DNA from: Mikania micrantha | Taxonomy: Eukaryota > Streptophyta > Magnoliopsida > Asterales > Asteraceae | NCBI GenBank assembly: GCA_009363875.1 | Contig: CM018693.1 | Location: 77,054,028-77,118,027, forward strand | Direction: 5' to 3' | Length of the DNA stretch: 64,000 nucleotides | Shown: piece by piece, positions 55,334 to 64,000 of the stretch | Position numbering within the stretch: the stretch's first letter is position 1 | How the letters are laid out: each line of letters starts with the position of its first letter | Notes under the pieces: model-generated | What the model was told of the DNA's origin: nothing | What the model saw: only the letters and a program-made list of their open reading frames with translations | The model's database searches: none | Made by a program: the position numbers and the translations under genes

Positions 55334-58300
55334 ATGGTTGCTTTGGTGTTCGTAAAAGATCACAATGTTTGCGCATTTCTGGATTCTATCACATCTGATG
55401 GTGCAGATTTTGCTGATGTGATAGAGTTTCTGCGTAGATCGAAATATCATCATGCTTTAACTGTTAATCATCCTGTCTACAAGGAAATGATTGAAGACTT
55501 TTGGAACTCTGCAACTATAATGGATACAGATGATGTGCCCAAAATCTCTGCTACTATTGGCACACATTCATTACTTGTCTCTAGGGAGTCTATTAGCACT
55601 TGCCTTCATTTAGGCGATGAGCAAGAAGCTCCAATTGAGTATGATTCAGAAACTGTGTTAGAGACATTTCAGAATTTCTTGGGCTATGAAGGCAACTTTA
55701 AAGGAAAACAATTTGAAAAAGGAATGTTGAGTCAAAGATGGAAATATTTGGTGCATACATTCCAACATTGTCTGTCAAAAAGAAAAACTGGATGGAATAA
55801 CATTGGAATGCAAATCTCAAGTGCCATAGTTGGTCTAATGATATTTGAGCCATACAATATGGCATCATATTTGTTTAATGGACTGAGATCTAATGTTCAA
55901 GAAGGCTTTGTGCACAAATTCCTTATGTATCCAAGATTCATTCAGTGCTTAATAAATGCCTCTCTGGATTCTATTCCTACTTTTGGATCAACTCTGTCTC
56001 TGCAACATCACACTGTGAGCATTTTTAAACAGATGGAAAGAACTCATGCTCGAAACACCTTCTCTGGAGCTGATGTTCAAATGTCACAGATGTGTCTGGA
56101 TTTGCAAGCAACTCTTCTAAACAAAGTTCATTCTGTAACTACTGCACCATCTCAGACAACATCTTCTGCTCAATCTTCAGAACAAGAATCTCATCCTCTT
56201 TTTCATCACGATGACACTCATTTAGATCCTTTGTTCTCATACTCTCATGTTCACCAGTCTTCTCAATCTCCAGTTCCACAATCCACTGAATCTATTCATC
56301 TCTCGTCTGATCAAAACTCAATCCATTCTGGAAAAACAGAATCAATTCATTCAACTTCTTCTTCATCGTCTTCCTCTGTTCCGAGTGGAAAAGCTTCTCC
56401 ATTGTATGCATCTCCTAAGTCTCAAGCTGCATCTGGATCAGTATATTCTCCTCATTTAAAAAGTTTATTTGGTTCTGATTCCTTCAATGTAGCATCTGAC
56501 ACATCAAAACTACTCCCATCTTATCCTCTCCTCATCAAAATCCTATTCATTCTCATGTTCCCTCTCCTACTCAATCTGCCATTCCATCTCCCAAACAAAA
56601 TATTCCCACATCTCCACATCATTCTCCATCTTCTGCTTCATCTTCCTTCGCTCCTCAAGTTCATGCAGATATCAATCAATCTATAACTGTGCCATGAACA
56701 GCTCCTTTGAGGGAAGAATTGTCTTTTTAAAACAACAGAACAAATCTTTGCTCAAAACTCTATGAGCAAACTCCATGAGGTTATTAATTGCAGAAGGGAA
56801 AATACATAAACAACAAAAAAAGATTCAGAGACAAGAACTCAAAATTGAGATTCAATCTCAAGAGGTCTCTGACTACTACAACACCGTTGCGCAACTGACT
56901 GATAAGTGTTATCAACAAGATAAACTTTTTACTGCTGAAAGGAAAGAGTTAGATGCTGCTTTATCTAACCTTGAAAATCTGAATAAACAAAATGATACAA
57001 GGAAATTATTAATTGAGTCTCTTAAAACCACCCCTGAGGTACATTCCAGATTGATTTCCTCTTTAAAATCAGATCTAGCAAATCAGAAGGTGCAATCAGC
57101 TGAAGCAACAAAGCAATTAACTTTCCTTAAATCTGAACTTGCTCAAGAGAAAGAGACTTCTACACTTCAGGCAAAACAGATTCTTGAGCTATCATCAACT
57201 GTTACACTTCTTGAATCTCAGAATAAATCTCTCCAACTGGCCCTGGATTCTCTGCTCTCATCATCATCGAAAACTACAAAGAAAGATGATCAAGATCCTC
57301 AAGATGATGCTCCCAAAAAGGGGGGAAAAAGACAAAGAGATGCTGCTTATGATGTGTATGAGATTTCTGATGACTCTGATGATGATAATGATGATAATAC
57401 TATATTGCATCACTTATGCACAGATCATCAAAACAGATACAATTAAGCAACCTTATTTATCAGTTTGGTCAACCCATGGTTGCTAGTAAAGAAAACTACT
57501 CTGTTGATGATCTTCATATCTCAGAAGATATAATCAGTCAAATCAGATACACTCCTATCAAAGAGTACATGCTACAGGACACTATATCTGCTTAATCTTA
57601 GCTCATTAATGTAACAAGATTTACTGATGATCAAATGAATCTCATCAAAAGAATGATAATTGAAGTTGAAAAGGTTGAGACTGTTGATGTAGAAAATGTG
57701 TCTGATGCATCTAATGCACTTCCTTCCTCTTCAAAAATACTAGATAAAGGAAAAAGGAAGTTAACTGATGAAGAATTACTGGAAGAAGAACTTAAAAAGA
57801 AGAATAAAAGCTCACAAATATTATATGGAGTTGATAAAGCCATTTTGGTTCCATTCATTGATGAGCATATGGCTGCTGAAAAACAGTTGGAAAGTCAAAG
57901 GCTGAAAGAACAAGATGATGATGAGCAGCTGGTTGATTATAATGGGAGTGATGATAGATTTTTTGGAGATGATAAAAATGATGATTCATCAAAGTTAGAG
58001 CAAGGATAAATAGCTAGAGGATACATGTTGAAAGATGATATCATTTCAGAGACTAAAATAGATGAAGCCTTTGCAGCAAACTTCTCCAAAGAAGCTAAAA
58101 AAGATCCTCATATGGCTCACGCTATGTTTTTAATAAGAAATGATTATCTAGCTAAGCAAGTATTGACAATGACCTCTGAAGAATTAGCAAAAGAAGTAGC
58201 AAAATATGAAGAGCTTCATAGAGGTGAGGTCGATACAAAATATGAGAAATCTATTGATGCTGAAAATCAGAAGGCAGAAAGGCAGCCTCCTCCTCTACTC

Positions 58301-59576
58301 AAAAACATAAATGAGATGAATGATACTGAACTTAGAGAATTTCTCACTTTGAGAAATTATCCCACCAGAAGTTCATCTCATATGAAAACTAAAAGACTAA
58401 GAGAAGAGGTCACTGTCTTAGTTGAAGCGGAGAAAAGGCAGAAGAAGATAATAATTCTTGATATCAAAAAGCCCAAATATACAAGATTTACATCTACAAG
58501 GGCTCTATCTTCTTCAGCATCCAAGAAACAAAAAATTATCGCCCCTTCAAAATTGTCAAACACTTATGCTAGAAAATGATTCCCTGATTTAGACACTACA
58601 GGTGAATATGCAAGAACAATTATTGAAGAAGGACAAGCATTTGATGAACTAATTGAGACATGGAATGTAAGAGAAGTAGTAATGCAAAGATAATTGCCTG
58701 GAAATATGATTTTGATTGGGATACTTTTATCATAAAAAGAGTAAATGGTTCAGTAAAAGTTTTCTTCAATGAAAATACCATTGTTACTCTTCCCGATCAT
58801 GATCTGTTTGAACTAGGTGATTTGCATTTAGTAAATCATGGTTGGTATCCACGCAGATATGAATTTGAGGCAACTCTTCATAACTTTGTGAAGAAAAAGA
58901 AGATGGACAAACAAATGTTTAGAATGATGTGCAATTTAAAAGATAACAATCACTTCATTCCAGATAAAGGGAAGAAGAATAAAAATGAAGATAGAAAACT
59001 TAGAAGGAAGTCCTTTCCATACAAACAGGCAAAGAGATTCAATACAGAACAAAAATCTTATGTGGAGATCAAAACACATATTCTATTACAACATGGTTCT
59101 ATGATGCTACAGAATATGAGTTAGTGCTACAAAGAATAGAAGATGGAAAAGAACATAGTGATATATATCTTTTCATACCTTATGAATTAAAATTGCTTGA
59201 TCCCACATACATTCTTTTCCTTGACCAACAAAAATTTGATAAGGTCTTTAATAAACTGGCTGAAGCAGATTTGTGTATATTTCTTCACCTAATAAGAACT
59301 CTGGCTACTGTATATGAGAAAATTGCCACGAGAAGAGCTATGTTTGACTTGAACATTCCTCCTACCGTAATTGAAAATATTACAGGAATGTCTATGAATA
59401 AAGATGGAAACCTGACGGTACACAGCTCAAGTCAAGGAGACATTGTTCTTACTACAAAATCTGAAATAATGGCATTAAGTAAAGAAACAATCTTGAAGAT
59501 GAATTGTACAGAGATTGAATACTACACAGATGATTTTGAAAAACCTGCTGACTACTTCTGTCATGTAATAAATTAG
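55334..59576 (+). pseudogene. Copia B additional ORF (aORF), multiply broken
   Basis: Starts MVALVFVKDHNVCAFLD, clearly homologous to MANLVFGDKHNVCAYLD of Copia A. N-terminal domain to about 55975 (FLRRSK, QRWKYLVHTFQHC, KFLMYPRF). Gln/Ser-rich stretch to about 56510, then a frame change. Coiled coil with Lys/Glu (56775-57250). Further pieces in shifting frames at 57635-58009, 58025-58579, 58660-59124 and 59124-59576, with stops between. The conserved C-terminal box appears near 59090-59220 as WFYDATEYE...LDPTYI. With about 4.2 kb it is the longest of the three. A helical segment near 58310-58420 recalls a SAP motif (weak). Function unknown. Confidence 0.72.
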
Positions 59577-59695
59577 TGTGCAAGATCTTACACTGAGCCA
59601 ATTCTGGAACAGCAGGTTGACAAGGCTTAACATTCTAAAGTAATAAAGGTACATAAATTCTTACACATTCTTTTAAATAATTTTGGAAGCATCAT

Positions 59696-59709
59696 CCTTA
59701 GGGGGAGAT
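59696..59709 (+). other. Polypurine tract, Copia B
   Basis: CCTTAGGGGGAGAT immediately before the 3' LTR start TGTTGGGTA at 59710. Confidence 0.9.
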
Positions 59710-60442
59710 TGTTGGGTATTTTAAAGGATAGATACTATATCCAAAATGAGTTTAAAATTAAATCAAAATAAGTTTAAGGATTAACAAAATCATTCATTAT
59801 TAAGTACTGACATATTTTTATGAAAGAACAGGTGGACATATTGCATTGATAATTCATATTAACAATATCTACAGTTGATATTGTTCTTCACAGGTAATAA
59901 TTTAAGTTTATGCAACATTCGTGAACAACTTTTGCGCAATTGGAACATTTACGAATTTTCAACTTTTGCACAGTCAGATCATTTGCGAATGAACAAGTGT
60001 TGCACAGTTGTAACATTTACGAATTTCAACTTGTGCACACTAAGATCATTTGCGAATGTTCAACTTGTGCACACTCAGATCATTTGCGAACGAACAAGTG
60101 TTGCACAGTTGGAACATTTACGAATGTTCAACTTGTGCACACTCAGATCATTTGCGAATGAGCAACTGTTGCACATTTGGAACATTTACGAATGTTCAAC
60201 TTGTGCACACTCAGATCATTTGCGAATGAATAAGTGTTGCACAGTTAGAACATTTACGAATGTTCAACTTGTGCACACTCAGATCATTTGCGAATGAACA
60301 AGTGTTGCACAGTTGGAACATTTACGAATGTTCAACTTGTGCACACTAAGATCATTTGTGGATGAACAAGTGTTGCACAGTTGGAACATTTATGAATGCT
60401 CAACTTGTGCACACTCAGATCATTTACGAATGAATTAGTATA
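59710..60442 (+). repeat. Copia B 3' LTR, cut at 60443 by the T2 LTR
   Basis: The first ~200 bp match the 5' LTR (31346 onward) with scattered substitutions. Then come about eight 68-bp array units (59910-60438) before the interruption. The rest lies beyond the T2 element, outside the window. Confidence 0.9.
59910..60438 (+). repeat. 68-bp tandem array in the Copia B 3' LTR (about 8 units visible)
   Basis: Same unit as 31550-32305, with 34-bp half-units, CATTTACGAATG and CATTTGCGAATG. Unit order and variants differ from the 5' array, as expected from slippage or conversion after insertion. Confidence 0.88.
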
Positions 60443-61734
60443 TGTGACAACCGGCATCCGAGCAACCATGAATCGGAAATCCAAGGGTGTACACAATCAC
60501 AGTGTAAGACATAGGGTTACGAGAGAGAAGACAACAATAATAAACGATAATAAAAATACACGGGTTTTACTAAAACAGTTAGGAAAATCCACTTAATTAC
60601 ATGAACATGAATCAGAAGAAAAGAGAAACAACCTGTAACATCAGTGCCGGAACCAGCACCGGAACAGGGATCTCTACAGTAAAACGAACAGTATTCAGGT
60701 ACGAACAATATGTGTTTCATTGCTTATCATAGTCATATCATGTTTCATTGTCATTTCATGTCATCAACGAACAAATGCAGAAATCAGTTCTTAATACAAA
60801 GTTCAGAACAATGGTTCGTAAGTCAGATAATTATCTGGCGACACGAAACCATCATGTGTTTATTTGTTAGGCTTTTATTATGAATAAATGTATGCGAGGC
60901 TTTACAGAACAAAACAACACGGATGTCGTTACGTGAATGCTAAATCGACGGATTATTCGTATAGGTGATGATCTGTACGAATATATCTGAAAGTTTAACG
61001 TTCCGAATGATGTCCAATACTTAGAAAACCATATTGAAAAGTGTAGTTGTCGTCGTTTTTGATCGGGTGACGATTCGAACAAATACGCGCGATGACTGCG
61101 CGATTCGATTTAAACGTCAATTAAATATTTTTGAAATTTAAATAAATAGAAGATTATTAGTTAATTTATTAGGAATCACAACCTAAAATAATTTTATAAA
61201 TCCTATTTTTAAAACCGAGTCGTCTCGTTACGAAACGGCGAAGAAGCAGCGTTTTTACGCGAAACTACGCGAAACCGAACGAACCCGGACATGCTCAGGT
61301 AAAACCAAGCCATTTAATATGGCTTTTAATGCCAAAAATAACCCCAACTACCAACTCTCACCATCTTCATCGTTCACTCTCTCTCTACTCTCTTTCTCTC
61401 TCTAGAAACCTCACCTTCTCACTAAGAACACTCACCCATTTCTTCATGAAATCATGTGTTCTTGGTGTCAAAATGACCACCACAACTTGTAGATCGTAGA
61501 AGTACAACAGATCGGGGCTTAGATCCACTTGAAATCGAGGTAAAATCACGAAATATATTCGGTTTGAGGGTTTTAAAAACCCTAGATCGAGCTCCATCTA
61601 GAAACCGGCTAAAACCAGGCCAAACCTTAGGGAAACTCCACAACACCACACTAGGATGATGAAGAAACATGTGAAATACCATAGCCTAACCTTAAGAATT
61701 GATTTTAGAGGGCTGGATAGTTGCAGGTTCGAAG

Positions 61735-62095
61735 GCCCGAATGGGGTTGCTCAGATCCACGAATGAGCCTAGCTCTCATTCGCTGAATGGCATTAGTTGA
61801 GGATGAGCCCTCATTCGCCGAATGGCACAAGCTGGGAATGAGTCCTCATTCGCCCAATGCTCCTTCGGCCATTCCCTTCGGCCAGCCTTCTTCGCCGAAC
61901 TATACTTCTCATGCGCCGAATGAGTAGCAACCGGCCAGGCTCTATTCGCCCAACCCACTTTCGCCCACATGCCTTCTTTCGACCAGCCTCTTTCGCCCTG
62001 TACTTATTCGACCGAGCATGAGTCAGTCGGCCACACCCTTATTCGAGACACATTCTCTCGGCCAAGTGTTTCAGCCCAAGCCATTCGATCGGGTG
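61735..62095 (+). promoter_or_regulatory. CATTCGCCGAATG dyad zone in the T2 LTR
   Basis: Dense CATTCG/CGAATG words, including the perfect dyad CATTCGCCGAATG at 61812-61824 and TTCGCCGAACTATAC near 61892. These are the same core as Copia A and C arrays, here in a Gypsy LTR. Confidence 0.5.
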
Positions 62096-63092
62096 AAGCT
62101 CTATTTGGTCAAGTTGTTCAAACATGGCTCTTCGCTAAGGGTTGGGAGATTAGACCATAAGTCACAAATTAAGAAAATATGGATGCATGGGTGGGCTGCG
62201 TATATCCATGCAAGCATGGTGTGTATGAGTGCATGAGAACCACATTAGGGTTTTATTGTCATGCACACAAACTTTTGAAAGAAAATAAGTTCTTTGGGAT
62301 AACAAAAGTTTACATTAGCAAAGGCTTTCATAGAGTGCATCATAAACTAAAAAGGGGTGTTAACATCAATGGAGCTAAAATCTCTTAGAAAACCCATTGA
62401 GAATCAAAGAATCTGACAAGAAATCGTTTGAAGATCAAAGTTGAATAATGGGCCCGAGTCTGGCCCAATGGGCTTAACTTAAGTCCATCATGTGTAAATT
62501 TCACTTTGTCAAGTTAATTTTGTTTTAATACAATAAATTAAATTGAAATGTTTGTTAACCTAATTAAATGATTCCTAAATAAGTGTTTAACATAAATTTA
62601 ATGAACTTGAAAACATTTAAATTAAGAACTTATAATAGTAATGTACGTGAATTGGGTTGCTAACGAGTAATACATTAGATTGGGTTAGATAATATCTCAG
62701 AAGCACATTAGCAACGTAAGACACTTAGTTGCACACCGAGACCAAACCCTAGATCCAACGTCTATTATAAGCACTTATCGTATTCGAATCTCTTAAAACA
62801 ATTCAGGTACTAAAGTTACTTAAGCAACAGTCGAAGAGCGCGCATTTGTCTTTTGTGATTCATTTATACAACAACACAGGTGAGTTCATTGCCCCTTTTC
62901 TAAACATTTATGTTTTAAAACGCGGGGCTGAGAAGCATGCGTAAACTGTTTTAATTAAATTGTTTACTTAAGTGCTTTTAAATTGTATATGTTTATCATG
63001 TATAACTGTTTATTTTAGACTTTGTCTAGGTAAACTGTTTATTGAATTTAAAACAAGTTATTTATTCATCATGCGTAAATAACTTTGTGAAT

Positions 63093-63300
63093 CAAAGAAC
63101 TAATTTCAAAGAACTAAAGATCTAAAACCAAGTACTATTTTCAAAGATCTATTTCAAAGAACTAAAGATCTATTTCAAAGAACTAATGATCTATTTCAAA
63201 GAACTAGCGATCTAATTTCAAAGAACTATTTCAAGAGGGTGTTGTCAAAGAACTAACGGTCTAACAAACTATTTACAAAGAACTATTTTGAGGAAAATCT
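63093..63300 (+). repeat. Short tandem repeat CTATTTCAAAGAACTAAAGAT in the T2 LTR
   Basis: About 8 imperfect copies of a 21-bp unit containing TTTCAAAGAACTA, followed near 63326-63368 by repeated AACAGTCAA words. It is not seen in the other Tekay LTRs at the matching place. Confidence 0.75.
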
Positions 63301-63674
63301 GGGAAATATTCAAAGATAGCATGTGAACAGTCAATAACGGTCAAGAACAGTCAAGAACAGTCAATAAAATCCTATTACTCAAAAGATGTCCTAGCTAGAC
63401 TGATTGAGTATAGGTCGCATGCTTGATGATATTTACATATCTCCTTTACTACTAAGTACCTGATTGCTATGCTAGTCTACTCGAGTATGACCAAGGCCCA
63501 ATCATTAGGACTTAGATTTTATTAAATGTTTATTTGTTTATTTAATTAAGCATTTATTTCACTGTTATACAATTGTTGTGGTTGATCATATTTGTGTGAT
63601 GAACTTAAGGAATCAATAGAGATTTCAAATCGTTGTATTTACAGGAACAAAGAACTGAAGAACAGATGGGTTAA

Positions 63675-64000
63675 TGGTAGGGGTAAAATGCTTAATTACC
63701 ATTAACAACAATGTCCTATGTGGATTAGTATGTGGTGGGACGGCGTTTGGGCGGGCTGTAGGCTCGACTCAGGGGTATACCCTATATATAAGCATACCGA
63801 TCTAGATGATACATGTGATGTTAATGAGATTAAGGTTGTTACCCGAGGGTTTAACAAATGTTTGGAGAGTACATTAGAACTATAGTGGAATGGAAGTGTA
63901 AGGTAGGTAAAAAAATGATTAATTATCATTAACAACAGTGTCATATGCGCATTAGTATGTGGTGGGACGGTGTCTGGGTGGGTTGTAGGCTCGACTCAGG
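63675..64000 (+). repeat. Direct duplication (period about 227 bp) in the T2 LTR
   Basis: The block with ATTAGTATGTGGTGGGACGG and GTAGGCTCGACTCAGG occurs at 63724 and again at 63951. The homologous single block is at 1398-1480 in the other Tekay LTR. The second copy is cut by the window end. Confidence 0.75.

Larger units (their letters stand above)
31346..60442 (+). mobile_element. Copia B (SIRE-type with aORF), decayed, hosting Copia C
   Basis: 5' LTR 31346-32958, PBS 32961, gag remnants 33250-36417, pol remnants 36430-39853, spacer, [Copia C 41287-54969 inserted], aORF remnants 55334-59576, polypurine tract 59696-59709, 3' LTR from 59710 until it is cut by the T2 insertion at 60443. Both LTRs start TGTTGGGTATTTTA. 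Without Copia C the visible element is about 15.4 kb. Many stops and frameshifts in every gene mark it as the oldest of the three Copia elements. Confidence 0.9.
60443..64000 (+). mobile_element. Tekay-type Gypsy element T2: partial LTR running off the window
   Basis: Starts TGTGACAACCGG inside the Copia B 3' LTR. It is collinear with the Tekay LTR at 6854 onward: GGGTGACGATTCGAAC (61064), a CATTCG-rich zone (61735-62095), GTGAGTTCAT..GCCCCTTTTC and CGGGGCTGAGAA (62880-62935), and CCCTATATATAAGCATAC (63780). It is a different subfamily, too diverged for the same insertion family. At least 3.56 kb of LTR is seen; PBS and internal region are outside. The left target flank is GTATA. No genes in it. 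Confidence 0.8.

Noticed and set aside
59875..60297. 140-aa frame with repeated VQLVHTQIICE-like peptides, and similar frames at 31963-32326
   Set aside because: Produced by the 68-bp array, which lacks stops in some frames. It lies in U3 and the frame rotates with the unit length.
61385..62388. Several 60-75 aa frames in the T2 LTR
   Set aside because: Located in LTR sequence, overlapping on both strands, no recognisable motif, not conserved with the sister LTR.

Overview
The window is plant nuclear DNA made almost entirely of nested LTR retrotransposons. I found no host gene, tRNA, rRNA or CRISPR array. All primer-binding sites match initiator tRNA-Met (TGGTATCAGAGC). The elements are chromovirus Gypsy (Tekay/Del type) and SIRE/Maximus-type Copia with an additional ORF (aORF) after pol. 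From memory, the aORF N-terminal domain resembles proteins predicted many times in Asteraceae (sometimes labelled 'synaptobrevin/longin-like'), so a daisy-family genome is likely but not proven.

Layout. (1) 1-18257, + strand: a young Tekay tandem, LTR-internal-LTR-internal-LTR. The left LTR is cut by the window edge. The first internal region has an intact 1,538-aa Gag-Pol. The middle LTR is fused by a deletion into a damaged second internal region. The right LTR is complete at 4,267 bp. (2) 18258-31144, - strand: Copia A (intact pol, damaged gag, aORF cut by the Tekay insertion). (3) 31145-31345: relic of a divergent Tekay LTR (T3) that hosts A and B. (4) 31346-60442, + strand: Copia B, decayed, with a 1.6-kb LTR carrying a 68-bp tandem array. 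(5) 41287-54969, + strand: Copia C, inserted between pol and aORF of B with a perfect 5-bp target duplication (TCTTT). (6) 60443-64000, + strand: LTR of another Tekay subfamily (T2), inserted into the 3' LTR of B and running off the window.

The main unusual result is the organisation of the aORF. Three clearly different Copia families each carry a member of one aORF family (conserved N-terminal domain, acidic/coiled-coil middle, conserved C-terminal W-[FY]-Y-D domain). In each, the aORF is preceded by a TATA box, a plausible 5' UTR, a donor-like site, and a branch-point/T-tract/AG acceptor ending 1-4 nt before the ATG. It looks like an independent spliced transcription unit inside the retrotransposon. 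In A and C the same dyad motif array (core TTCG-C-CGAA) that lies just upstream of the LTR TATA also occurs in the gag leader and around the internal aORF promoter. The same core occurs in the Gypsy LTR T2, and half-sites occur in the other Tekay LTRs. These are readings of the sequence by eye; transcript data would be needed to prove them.
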